Below, in pieces: positions 49,713 through 58,176 of a DNA stretch of 64,000 nt. Position numbers and translations under genes: made by a program. This stretch comes from an uncultured Clostridia bacterium (GTDB taxonomy: Bacteria; Bacillota; Clostridia; Christensenellales; Aristaeellaceae), in assembly GCA_934662505.1 (NCBI GenBank), contig CAKUKE010000007.1, positions 35,147 through 99,146 of the forward strand, given 5' to 3'. Within the stretch, counting starts at the first letter, position 1, and every line of letters starts with the position of its first letter. The notes under the pieces were generated by a model. That model saw only the letters and a list, made by a program, of their open reading frames with translations. It was not told the origin of the DNA and searched no databases.

Positions 49713-50585
49713 ATGTCGATGAAAAAGCGCGCTGCGGCGTTTGCGCTCATTTTTTTGCTGCTTTCGGCTGGAGGAGCCGGAGCAGAGGAGGAAATTCCTT
49801 CGCTGCCGTTGGACTTTTCGGGCGGCAAAAAGCTGCAGGAGCGGTTTTATACCGGGAAATGGAGCTACGAGGATCCGACCATCAGCGTCGTCATTGAGAC
49901 CGGACGGGAGGACAATTGCGACTGGTGGGTGGCGGATGTGAAGATCCAGCATCCCTCCCAGCTGCGCACCGCTTCGGCGGGCGGGTTCAACACCAACATG
50001 AACATCAAGGGAACCGCGCTGGCCAAGCGTGTCAACGCGGTGCTGGCGCTGGACGGGGACTATTACTGCTATACGGGCAAGGGGTTCATCCTGCGTCAGG
50101 GAGAAACCTTTCTGAAGGTGCTGGACGGCGACCGGGACGTGCTGCTCATTGATGAAGACGGCGATTTCCATGTGGTCTATCAGGCGCAGGCGGACATGGT
50201 CGGGGAGACGGTGGAGGATAAAAAGGTCGTCAACGCCTTTTATTTCGGCCCTGTGCTGGTGGACGGGGGAGAGGCGATCCGCGGCGTGTACGGCAAGGAC
50301 ATGGCGGCGGAAAAGAAGCGCCAGCGCATGTGCATTGCGCAGGTGGACAAGCTGCATTACAAGGTCGTGTGCTGTGCTGCGCCTGCACGGGGCTCCGCCG
50401 GCATGACGCTGCAGCAGTTCGCCGATTTTGTCGCCCGGCAGGATGTGCAGGTGGCCTACAATCTGGACGGGGGCGACAGCACCATGCTGATTTTCAAAAA
50501 CGAAAAGATCAATGACGTGCGCAATCAGGATACGCGGCTGATCTGCGATATACTGTATTTCGCGTCTGCTTACGAAGGAGAATGA
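49713..50585 (+). CDS. Exported phosphodiester glycosidase (NAGPA) domain protein
   Basis: 290 residues. Signal peptide KKRAAAFALIFLLLSAGGAG with cleavage near GAEEE. The NAGPA/DUF2233 domain is evident: VNAVLALDGDYYCYTGKGFI, LLIDEDGDFHVV, and the diagnostic AYNLDGGDSTMLIF near the C-terminus. The family removes N-acetylglucosamine from phosphodiester-linked glycans, including on wall polymers. ATG 49713 follows GAGAGGAGC; ATG 49719 is possible. It is followed at 1 base by the Lgt-like gene, so these are one transcript. Confidence 0.87.
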   Translation: MSMKKRAAAFALIFLLLSAGGAGAEEEIPSLPLDFSGGKKLQERFYTGKWSYEDPTISVVIETGREDNCDWWVADVKIQHPSQLRTASAGGFNTNMNIKGTALAKRVNAVLALDGDYYCYTGKGFILRQGETFLKVLDGDRDVLLIDEDGDFHVVYQAQADMVGETVEDKKVVNAFYFGPVLVDGGEAIRGVYGKDMAAEKKRQRMCIAQVDKLHYKVVCCAAPARGSAGMTLQQFADFVARQDVQVAYNLDGGDSTMLIFKNEKINDVRNQDTRLICDILYFASAYEGE

Positions 50586-50586
50586 C

Positions 50587-51492
50587 ATGGACGCTTATCT
50601 GTGGATGCTGCTGGCCGGCGCGCTGGTAAGCGCCGCGCTGTTTGCATGGCGGCTTGAAAGGGCGGGAATGAAAAAAAAGGCAGCGCTGTGGGCGCTGCCA
50701 TTGTGCGTCCTGATGGGAACGGCGACGGCGCGGGCGGTCTATTTCGTGTCGCTGTGCACCGTATTGGTGCCCCGCTACGGTCTGGCCGGGCTGTGGCGCT
50801 GGGAGAGCGGCATGTTTTCCTTTGCGGGGGGGGCGCTGGGCGTGTGCGTGGGCGCGGCGCTGGCGGCGCGGTGCTGCCGGCTGCCGGTGGGAAAGGCGCT
50901 GAACGCCTTTGCTCCCGCAGGCGCCTGCATGGCGGCCTTCGCCTGGTTTGGCCAGTACTGGCAGGGCTTGCAGGGCGTGGGCGAGTATGTGGAAAACGAG
51001 GCGCTGTGCTTTTTTCCCCTTGCGGTAAAAAACGAGTGGGACGAATGGTTTTTCGCCGTGTTCATGCTGGCGGGTCTGGCGGCGCTGGCGGTATGTATAG
51101 CGGGGTGCGCCCACAAACCGGGTCCGCGGGACTTTGTACGGACGGTGTTTTATCTGGCGCTGCCGCAGATTCTGTGTGAAAGCCTGCGGGCACAGGGCAT
51201 GCGCTGGGGCTTTGTGCGGGTGGAGCAGGTATACTACGCCGTGATCTGTGTGACGCTGCTGGCGAGAGGGTGCCGCCTGTACGGGCGGGGGCTGCCGCCT
51301 GTGTGGCGCTGGTGGCCCGTGGCGGCGGCCGCCGCAGGGATAGGCGTGCTGGTGTGCGTGGAATTTATTCTGGGCGGCAAGCTGATCCGGCTGGAAACGT
51401 GGGTCTGCCATGTCATCACGCTGGCAGTGCTCATCGGCTTTGCGGGGCTGGAAATGGTGACGGAGCACCGCGCCAGAGGGGCGAAATGTTAA
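50587..51492 (+). CDS. Lgt-like multi-pass membrane protein
   Basis: 301 residues, about seven transmembrane segments. The order MFSFAGGALGVCVGAALAAR then APAGACMAAFAWFGQYWQG then ENEALCFFPLAVKNEWDEW parallels prolipoprotein diacylglyceryl transferase (the SFHGG, APALALGQAIGRIGNF and FFPLAV positions). However, the Arg and Asn of the RxGN core are missing, so this is probably a diverged paralogue with a changed or lost reaction. AAGGAG precedes ATG 50587. Confidence 0.65.
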   Translation: MDAYLWMLLAGALVSAALFAWRLERAGMKKKAALWALPLCVLMGTATARAVYFVSLCTVLVPRYGLAGLWRWESGMFSFAGGALGVCVGAALAARCCRLPVGKALNAFAPAGACMAAFAWFGQYWQGLQGVGEYVENEALCFFPLAVKNEWDEWFFAVFMLAGLAALAVCIAGCAHKPGPRDFVRTVFYLALPQILCESLRAQGMRWGFVRVEQVYYAVICVTLLARGCRLYGRGLPPVWRWWPVAAAAAGIGVLVCVEFILGGKLIRLETWVCHVITLAVLIGFAGLEMVTEHRARGAKC

Positions 51493-51499
51493 AAAAGTG

Positions 51500-51528
51500 T
51501 TGCGGACGGGACGGAAATATGATATGAT
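51500..51528 (+). promoter_or_regulatory. Promoter ahead of the LCP gene
   Basis: TTGCGG (51500-51505), 17-bp spacer, TATGAT (51523-51528). Confidence 0.6.
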
Positions 51529-51532
51529 TTAT

Positions 51533-51582
51533 GCGGGAAGGTGGTTCCCGCTGCGCGCGGACGGTGTCCTGCGCGCTTTTTT
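51533..51582 (+). terminator. Hairpin plus terminator in the leader of the LCP gene
   Basis: GCGGGAA/TTCCCGC (51533-51551) is followed by GCGCGCGGAC / GTCCTGCGCGC and six T residues (51553-51582). It lies after the promoter at 51500-51528 and before the start codon at 51612, so it can act as an attenuator, or end transcription of the Lgt-like gene. Confidence 0.7.
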
Positions 51583-51611
51583 AACGGTTGTGGAATAAGG
51601 GGGATGAACCC

Positions 51612-52574
51612 GTGCTGAAAAAATGGATGGCGCTGACGGCGGCGCTGATGCTGGTGTGGAGCATGGCTGCGGCGGAAGAAAAGACCTGGACGGACGCCCA
51701 GTGGGCGGAAATGGAGCAGGCCGTGCTGGCGGAGGGCGATCAGGCGGAAAAGCTGGATACGTTTCCCGTGACGGTGGATCCGAACGACCTGTCCGTGCAG
51801 GAGGGGCTGGATGAAAGCTGGATGAACATCCTGCTGATGGGGACCGATACGGGCAGCACTCAGCTGAATGCCGGCCGTACGGACAGCATGATCCTCTGCT
51901 CGGTGAACACGGTGACGGGGCGGGTGAAATTGTCCACCATCGCCCGGGATCTGTACGTGGAAATTCCCCTGACCGGCGGCCATAAAAACCGTATCAACAC
52001 GGCCAACCGCTTTGGCGGCCCCTATCTGGCGATCAAGACGGTCAACGAGACGCTGAAAATGAACGTGACCCGGTACTGCTCCATCAATTTCAAGGGGTTC
52101 TCCGCCATTGTGGATCAACTGGACGGGGTGGACATTCAGCTGACCGGCGGCGAGGCGGAGGAAATCGGCAAATCGGCGGATTATCCGGCGCGGGATCAGG
52201 ACGGCGTGGCGCACCTGAACGGGGCGCAGGCGCTGGCTTACTGCCGTATCCGCAATCTGGACAACAACTTTGGCCGGAGCAACCGGCAGCGCAAGTTTCT
52301 GGAAGCCATGATGGACAAGGTGATGCGGAGCAATTCGCTGGACGGCATTCTGGGGCTGGTGGAAAAAACCATGGCGTATCTGGACACCAACCTGTCGGCC
52401 GGGGATGTGATGGCGCTCATTTTCGCGGTGGCGACCCAGTATCAGGGGCTGGAGATGAATTCGGTGCCCGGGAACGGCGAGTTTACCTATCAGGTCATTC
52501 GGGAAATGGACGTGGTGGTGGCCGATGCGGAGAAAATGACGGCGTCCCTCCACAGCTTCATCTATGAACAGTAA
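51612..52574 (+). CDS. LytR-CpsA-Psr family protein
   Basis: 320 residues from GTG 51612 with GGGGGATG upstream. N-terminal signal or anchor (WMALTAALMLVWSMAAA). LCP domain: NILLMGTDTGSTQLNAGRTD, STIARDLYVEIPLTGGHKNR, INTANRFGG, VDQLDGVDIQLTGGEAEEI, GAQALAYCRIRNLDNNFGRS, NRQRKFLEAM. The conserved Asp and Arg residues of the polyprenyl-phosphate pocket are present. Such enzymes attach teichoic acids or polysaccharides to peptidoglycan outside the cell. The gene has its own promoter and leader terminator. Confidence 0.93.
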   Translation: MLKKWMALTAALMLVWSMAAAEEKTWTDAQWAEMEQAVLAEGDQAEKLDTFPVTVDPNDLSVQEGLDESWMNILLMGTDTGSTQLNAGRTDSMILCSVNTVTGRVKLSTIARDLYVEIPLTGGHKNRINTANRFGGPYLAIKTVNETLKMNVTRYCSINFKGFSAIVDQLDGVDIQLTGGEAEEIGKSADYPARDQDGVAHLNGAQALAYCRIRNLDNNFGRSNRQRKFLEAMMDKVMRSNSLDGILGLVEKTMAYLDTNLSAGDVMALIFAVATQYQGLEMNSVPGNGEFTYQVIREMDVVVADAEKMTASLHSFIYEQ

Positions 52575-52610
52575 GAAAGGACGCACGGTGCAAAGCCGCG
52601 CGTCGGAGCG

Positions 52611-52655
52611 GGCGGATCGCGCGGGAAGGCGTGATCCGCGCCGCTGTTTTTGGGG
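52611..52655 (+). terminator. Probable terminator after the LCP gene
   Basis: GCGGATC pairs with GATCCGC around a G+C-rich loop, then CTGTTTTTGG. Imperfect but well placed. Confidence 0.5.
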
Positions 52656-52672
52656 CGCAGGCAAATGCCGTC

Positions 52673-52701
52673 TTTACGGATGGGGGAATTTATGCTATAC
52701 T
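52673..52701 (+). promoter_or_regulatory. Sigma-A promoter of the nucleoside phosphorylase gene
   Basis: TTTACG (52673-52678), 17-bp spacer, TATACT (52696-52701). Confidence 0.65.
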
Positions 52702-52753
52702 GACAATGTACAGGTGTATCCAAATTTAGAAACGTTAGCGAGAGGGATTGCAA

Positions 52754-54082
52754 ATGAACTTTGTGTCCATCATTGAAAAAAAGAAGCAGGGACAGCCGCT
52801 GAGCCGGGAGGAAATCCGCTGCTTTGCCCGGGGCGCGGCGGATGGCAGCGTACCGGATTATCAGTTGGCGGCGCTGCTGATGGCCATTCGTCTGCGGGGC
52901 ATGGACGACCGGGAAACCGCCGATCTGACCCTTGAAATGGCCGCGTCCGGCGACACCCTGTCGCCCCAGGTGGACGGGGTGCCGGTGGATAAGCACTCCA
53001 CCGGCGGCGTAGGGGATACCACCACGCTGGTGCTGGCGCCGCTGGTGGCGGCCTGCGGCGGCAAGGTGCTCAAAATGAGCGGGCGCGGACTGGGTCATAC
53101 CGGCGGTACCATTGACAAGATGGAGTCCATTCCGGGCATGCGGGTGACCCTGCCGGAGGACGAATTTGTGGACGTGGTGCGCAGGGTGGGCTGCGCGGTG
53201 GTGGGGCAGAGCGCCGAACTGGCGCCTGCCGACAAGCGGCTGTACGCGCTGCGGGATGTGACCGCCACGGTGGACAGCGTGCCGCTGATCGCCTCCTCCA
53301 TTTTGAGCAAGAAGTTTGCCTCCGGGGCGCAGGCGATCGTGCTGGACGTGAAAACCGGCTCCGGCGCGCTGATGAACACGGAGGCGGACAGCCTGAAGCT
53401 GGCTGAAACCATGGTGAATATCGGCGTGCACGCCGGCAGAAAAATCGTGGCGGTGGTCAGCGGCATGGAGGAGCCGCTGGGCGCATATGTGGGAAACGCG
53501 CTGGAAGTGGAGGAAGCAATCGACGTGCTGGCCGGACGCTGCGGCGAGGACGCGCCGCTGACGCAGGTGGCGCTGTATCTGGGCAGCCAGATGCTGGTGT
53601 CTTCCGGCGTGGCGCCTACGCTGGAAAAAGCGCGGGAAAAGCTGCTGACAGCGCTGCGGAGCGGCACGGGACTGGCCAAGCTGAAGGAAATGATCGCCGC
53701 GCAGGGGGGAGATCCCCGGGTGTGCGACGACACCGGGCTTTTGCCCAAGGCGCCCCTGATCGTGCCTGTAAAGGCGCGGGAGGACGGTTACCTGTGCGGA
53801 ACGGACTGTACGGCGCTGGGGCGGGCGGCGCAGGCCATGGGCGCGGGACGCGCCCGCAAGGAAGATATAATCGACCCCGCCGTTGGCTTTGTGATGAAAA
53901 AACGGATCGGCGATTTCTGCCGGGCGGGCGAGGAGGTGTGCGTGCTTCATGCCCGCACCATGGAAAGCGCCCGGAGGGCGGCGGACGATGTGTACGCCGC
54001 GCTGCGGTTCTCGGACGCGCCCTGCGATAAGGCGCGGCTGATCTGGGACGTGGTAGATGAAAACGGGGTGCATCCCCTGTGA
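52754..54082 (+). CDS. pdp: Pyrimidine-nucleoside phosphorylase
   Basis: 442 residues from ATG 52754, after AGAGGG. Phosphorolysis of uridine and thymidine. The family signature KMSGRGLGHTGGTIDKMESI, the phosphate loop DKHSTGGVGDTTTL, KTGSGALM and the C-terminal biotinyl-like lobe (EDGYLCGTDCTALGRAAQAMG) are all clear. Length matches PdP. Dimeric cytosolic enzyme of pyrimidine salvage. A signal-peptide protein gene follows 28 bases later. Confidence 0.95.
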   Translation: MNFVSIIEKKKQGQPLSREEIRCFARGAADGSVPDYQLAALLMAIRLRGMDDRETADLTLEMAASGDTLSPQVDGVPVDKHSTGGVGDTTTLVLAPLVAACGGKVLKMSGRGLGHTGGTIDKMESIPGMRVTLPEDEFVDVVRRVGCAVVGQSAELAPADKRLYALRDVTATVDSVPLIASSILSKKFASGAQAIVLDVKTGSGALMNTEADSLKLAETMVNIGVHAGRKIVAVVSGMEEPLGAYVGNALEVEEAIDVLAGRCGEDAPLTQVALYLGSQMLVSSGVAPTLEKAREKLLTALRSGTGLAKLKEMIAAQGGDPRVCDDTGLLPKAPLIVPVKAREDGYLCGTDCTALGRAAQAMGAGRARKEDIIDPAVGFVMKKRIGDFCRAGEEVCVLHARTMESARRAADDVYAALRFSDAPCDKARLIWDVVDENGVHPL

Positions 54083-54110
54083 CGCGGCTGGAGCCGGAAA
54101 GGAAAAAACA

Positions 54111-55301
54111 ATGCGGAAAATGTGGATGACGGTGCTGGCGAGCCTGCTGGCCGTGTGCCTGACCGCGCCCTGCGCGCTGGCGGACGAGGAAATGGCGCCC
54201 CTGACGGTGGACGAAGTGGACGCGTTTGTGGACGCCATGCGGGAGAAGGCGCTGAGCGAGACGGATGTGAAAACGGTGCCCGCGGAGACGGAAGGCGAAT
54301 ATCAGGCCGCCTTTTCCGGCGGGGTGCTGATGCTGGCGGCGGACGAGCTCAAGCAGGATACCGCCGTGCTGGAAATCGAACTGGCGGCGGATCAGCCCGA
54401 CCCCCGCGGTGTGCTGGCCAACGCCACGCAGGACGGGGAGCGGGTAGGCGTATCCGTGCAGGATGTGATGGCGCAGTACCCCTGCGCCAATGAGGAACTG
54501 TACGGCGATTATCAGTCCGCGGTGGTGGCGATGAGCGGCGAGGTGCCGGGCGCCGCCTTTGCGGGCGTGGTGGAACGGGACGGTCAGCATGTGCAGAGCC
54601 TGACCTACTATGCGTGGGAGCAGGAAAACGGCGCGACGGTGCGCAGCGGCATCCGTTACCGCTTTTCTGAAAACGAGCTCAGCGGCGTGACCGTTCTGGG
54701 ACGCCGCGAGGTGGAAAATGCGCAGACGGACTGGGATGCGCTGGTGGCGCTGCAGGAGGAAGACAGCTATTTTGCCTACCCCGTCAGTCAGTTCGGGGAG
54801 GATCTGGATCCCTTCGTACGGGAGGATCTGACTTTTTCCGGGCTGGATTTCCTGTCCGTGACCTATGACGATATGCAGGAGCGTTTCGGTACGCCCCAGG
54901 CGGATTCCTGGCTGGAGGACGGGCAGAACGGCTATCTGCGTTCCTGCGCGTGGGAAGGCATGGAAGCGGTGTTCGCCTATGACGGCGGCAAACAGTTTGT
55001 CAATTTGCAGATGCTGACTGCCACCGGCGCTTATCTGGAGGGCCCCCGCTGCATTCGGGTGGGGGATACGCAGATCAGTGTGATGTACCGCTTCCGCCAC
55101 GGGATGGTGGCGCAGGTGCAGAACGGCACCGTGCTTTACGGCGACGGTGAAAAGGCGCCCTTTGGCATGATCACCTACGGCGACGGCGAAAATACCCTGA
55201 CCTACGCCGCCGATTGCGTGGACTGCGACGTGTATCTCTATGCGCACATGACCAACATGCGCATGACCGATTACATTCTGGTGCGGCAGGAAAAAAACTG
55301 A
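54111..55301 (+). CDS. Secreted protein of unknown function
   Basis: 396 residues from ATG 54111, with GGAAAGGAAAA upstream. Signal peptide RKMWMTVLASLLAVCLTAPC ends near ALADEE; the Cys is not followed by a lipobox-like site. The mature protein is acidic and beta-rich (AFSGGVLMLAADELKQDTAV, VLGRREVENAQTDWDALVAL, FGEDLDPFVREDLTFSG), with repeated MITYGDGE and VGDTQ turns. No enzyme motif was recognised. The following zinc-ribbon repeat gene starts 52 bases on, so both may be envelope proteins made together. Confidence 0.75.
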   Translation: MRKMWMTVLASLLAVCLTAPCALADEEMAPLTVDEVDAFVDAMREKALSETDVKTVPAETEGEYQAAFSGGVLMLAADELKQDTAVLEIELAADQPDPRGVLANATQDGERVGVSVQDVMAQYPCANEELYGDYQSAVVAMSGEVPGAAFAGVVERDGQHVQSLTYYAWEQENGATVRSGIRYRFSENELSGVTVLGRREVENAQTDWDALVALQEEDSYFAYPVSQFGEDLDPFVREDLTFSGLDFLSVTYDDMQERFGTPQADSWLEDGQNGYLRSCAWEGMEAVFAYDGGKQFVNLQMLTATGAYLEGPRCIRVGDTQISVMYRFRHGMVAQVQNGTVLYGDGEKAPFGMITYGDGENTLTYAADCVDCDVYLYAHMTNMRMTDYILVRQEKN

Positions 55302-55353
55302 ACCTGCAAAAAACGGACGCGTTGCCAGCGGCTGATGTTGGAGGCTTGATCGG

Positions 55354-58176
55354 ATGCGAATTGATTTGAGCTGTCCGGTGGAATTATGGCACTGTAAAAT
55401 TCCCACCCCCGATGACCCCGTATGCGTGATGCAGATGTACAACCTGTCGGAAAAGACGGTGGGCAGTCTGCAAATGTGCATCCTGTGCTTCGACGAGGCG
55501 GGCGAACAGTTTGCCCGGCAGGTGGAACGGGTGAAGACCCGGGACGCCCTGTCACAGCATGCCTTTGAGATCAGCGTGGAGAGCGAGGAAGGCGCGCAGG
55601 CGCACGATCTGGAAATACTCACCGAGAAGGTCTGGTTCGAGGACGGCACCGTATGGCGGCGGGGGGAACACCCCCTGACCGTCTATCAGCCTTCGCCCGC
55701 ATTGTCGGGCGGCCGGCTGCAGGTGATGCAGGAGCTGGCAGGAGCGGACGCCTGCTGCTTTCCTTCCGATCAGGGGACGGTATGGGTGTGCGTATGCGGG
55801 CGGCCCAACGCCGCGGGCGAGGAGGCCTGCAGCCGCTGCGGGCGGGAAAAACACGATGTTTTTTTCAAACTCAATCAGGCGGCGGTAGAAAACATCATCA
55901 TCAAGCGGGAGAGTGCCCGGGAGGAAAAAGAGCGCCGGGAGCGGCAGCTGGCCGCGCAAAAGGCGCAGGCGGAAGCGGAGGCGAAAAAGCGCCGCCGTCA
56001 TCGCCGCAAGGTGGCGGCCGTGTGCGCGGGGACGCTTGTGTTCCTGTGCGCGGCGGCGTACGGTGTGGTCTTCCACGGGCTTCCCTATTACCGGTATACG
56101 CAGGCGGAATACGCGCTGGCCAACGGGCAGTTTGCCTCCGCCAAGGAGCAGTTTCTGGCGCTGGGAGACTATCGGGACAGCGCTGAGCAGGCGGTGGCGT
56201 GCGATTATCAGTCCGCCCTTGCGTCGCTGAAGGGGGGCACCTACACTTCCCTGCGGGTGGCGCAGGAGGGCTTTGATGCACTGGGCGATTATCTGGACAG
56301 CAAAACGCAGGCGCAGGAAGCCCGCTATATTCAGGCGGAAAAATATCTGGCGGCGGGACAGTGGGAAAACGCGCTGGAGCTGTACCGGCAGATCCCCGGC
56401 TATCGGGATGCGGATGACAAGGTGCAGGCGACCATTTACGCATGGGCGGGCGCCCTGTTTGAGCAGCAGGATTACGCTGCCGCCCGGGAGAAATATGCGG
56501 AGGTGGCGGGCTATAAGGAAGCGGATACACAGGCGAGGGAGTGCCTGTATCAGCTGGCGCTGGCCTGCGCAGCCGGCGGCGACCCGGAAGAGGCCGTGAC
56601 GCAGTTTCAGGAGCTGACGGGCTACCGGGACAGCGATTACCAGATGCAGAAGGCCGGGTATCAGGCGGGCGAAAAGTACTATCAGGAAAAGGATTACGAC
56701 CGTGCAGGGGATTATTTCCTGCTGGCGGGCGATTATTCCGACGCCATGCGCCGGGCGACCCAGTGCCTTTACGACCCTGCGGTGCAGGCCATGGAAGCGG
56801 GCGACTATGCGCAGGCCGCCGGGATGTTTGAAAAAATCATCACCTATTCCGACGCGCGGGAGCAGTGGCAGCAGTGCCTTCTGGCGGAGGGACGTCAGCT
56901 GCAGGAGCAGGGCGATTATGAGGGCGCGGCGGCACTGATGGATCAGCTGCCCGATGTGGCGGAGGCGCAGCAGCTGAAGCGGGACTGCATTTATACGCAG
57001 GCAACCCTGTGCCGGGATACGGGCGACACGGAAAAGGCGGAGACGCTTTTGTCCGCGATCGCCGATGAGGATGAAAACGCTGCGGCGGCATTGAAGGCCA
57101 TCCGTTACGATCGGGCTGAAGCGCTCATGAACGCCGGGGAATATGAAGCGGCCGTCAGCGCATGGGCGGCGCTGGGCGACTATGAGGACAGCGCAGCTCA
57201 GCTGACCGAGGCACGGTACCGTCTGGCCATGGACGCGCTGGACGCGGATCGGTATGAGGAGGCCATTACCCTGCTTTCCCAGACGACGGGGTATCAGGAT
57301 ACGGAGGCATGCCTGAACCGGGCGCGGTACCAGATGGCGCTGGATCTGAAGGTCAAGGGCGATCTGGAAAGCGCGGCGGTGATCTTTGACGAGCTCGGCG
57401 ATTACGAGGACGCCCGGCAGCAGCGTGCGGCGTGCGCGTACGCGCTGGGCAGACAGCGTCTGGAGCAGGGGGACGAGGAGCAGGCGGCGGCGTATCTGGC
57501 GCAGGCCACCGGCTATGAAGACGCGGATCAGCTGTTTGACGAAACGGTGTACCGTCAGGCGACTGCCCTTCGGGATGCGGGCGAATGGGGACAGGCGGCT
57601 GCCAGATTTGAGCAGCTGGGCGGTTATCTGGACGCTGCCGCACAGGCGGAAAGCTGTCTGGATGCGTATTATCAGTCCGCCTATGAAAACGCGTCGCAGG
57701 CTTATAAAAAGAAGGACTATGAAACGGTCATGGCGCTGCTGGAAGGGCTGGACATGCAGTATCTGCCGGAACGCTATCAGTCCCTGAAGGCCATGTATCA
57801 GGACAGCGTCTACCAGTACGCCGAGGCGCTCTACGATGAAAAGCAGCCCTATCAGGCGCTGGTCTATTACAGGTTGATCGCCGATTACCGGGATGTGAGC
57901 AGCAAAAAGCTGACCCGCACCTGCTACCGGCTGCTGGGAACGTGGGAGGACGGCAAGGGAACGGTCATGACTTTCCGGGAGGACGGTACCTGCACGGTGG
58001 AAGGCGGCGAGCACTTCTTCTGCGCCACCCAGTTCGCCATTTATCTGGGCGATACCGCCGAATTCAAGGACATGGCCTACACCTATAACATTTATAACAG
58101 CACGGAGGATCGGCTGAACTTGAAAAATGAAAAAACGGGCGTTCTGTATAAAATGAGTGTGGTGAAGGAACCGTGA
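55354..58176 (+). CDS. Zinc-ribbon, transmembrane, TPR-like repeat protein
   Basis: 940 residues. Residues 1-130 form a domain of beta type (YNLSEKTVGSLQMCILCFDE). A zinc ribbon follows (VCVCGRPNAAGEEACSRCGR), then a Lys/Arg/Glu coiled coil (REEKERRERQLAAQKAQ), a transmembrane helix (VAAVCAGTLVFLCAAAYGVV, about residues 225-245) and about fourteen tandem helix-pair repeats. Each repeat has G-x-Y/D-x-D-S/A/T, such as LGDYRDSAEQ, GYRDADDKVQ, LGDYEDSAAQ, GYQDTEAC. A beta-strand domain ends the protein. Two parts of the gene family occur in the window (see 27819). Function unknown; probably a membrane-anchored scaffold. Confidence 0.82.
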   Translation: MRIDLSCPVELWHCKIPTPDDPVCVMQMYNLSEKTVGSLQMCILCFDEAGEQFARQVERVKTRDALSQHAFEISVESEEGAQAHDLEILTEKVWFEDGTVWRRGEHPLTVYQPSPALSGGRLQVMQELAGADACCFPSDQGTVWVCVCGRPNAAGEEACSRCGREKHDVFFKLNQAAVENIIIKRESAREEKERRERQLAAQKAQAEAEAKKRRRHRRKVAAVCAGTLVFLCAAAYGVVFHGLPYYRYTQAEYALANGQFASAKEQFLALGDYRDSAEQAVACDYQSALASLKGGTYTSLRVAQEGFDALGDYLDSKTQAQEARYIQAEKYLAAGQWENALELYRQIPGYRDADDKVQATIYAWAGALFEQQDYAAAREKYAEVAGYKEADTQARECLYQLALACAAGGDPEEAVTQFQELTGYRDSDYQMQKAGYQAGEKYYQEKDYDRAGDYFLLAGDYSDAMRRATQCLYDPAVQAMEAGDYAQAAGMFEKIITYSDAREQWQQCLLAEGRQLQEQGDYEGAAALMDQLPDVAEAQQLKRDCIYTQATLCRDTGDTEKAETLLSAIADEDENAAAALKAIRYDRAEALMNAGEYEAAVSAWAALGDYEDSAAQLTEARYRLAMDALDADRYEEAITLLSQTTGYQDTEACLNRARYQMALDLKVKGDLESAAVIFDELGDYEDARQQRAACAYALGRQRLEQGDEEQAAAYLAQATGYEDADQLFDETVYRQATALRDAGEWGQAAARFEQLGGYLDAAAQAESCLDAYYQSAYENASQAYKKKDYETVMALLEGLDMQYLPERYQSLKAMYQDSVYQYAEALYDEKQPYQALVYYRLIADYRDVSSKKLTRTCYRLLGTWEDGKGTVMTFREDGTCTVEGGEHFFCATQFAIYLGDTAEFKDMAYTYNIYNSTEDRLNLKNEKTGVLYKMSVVKEP

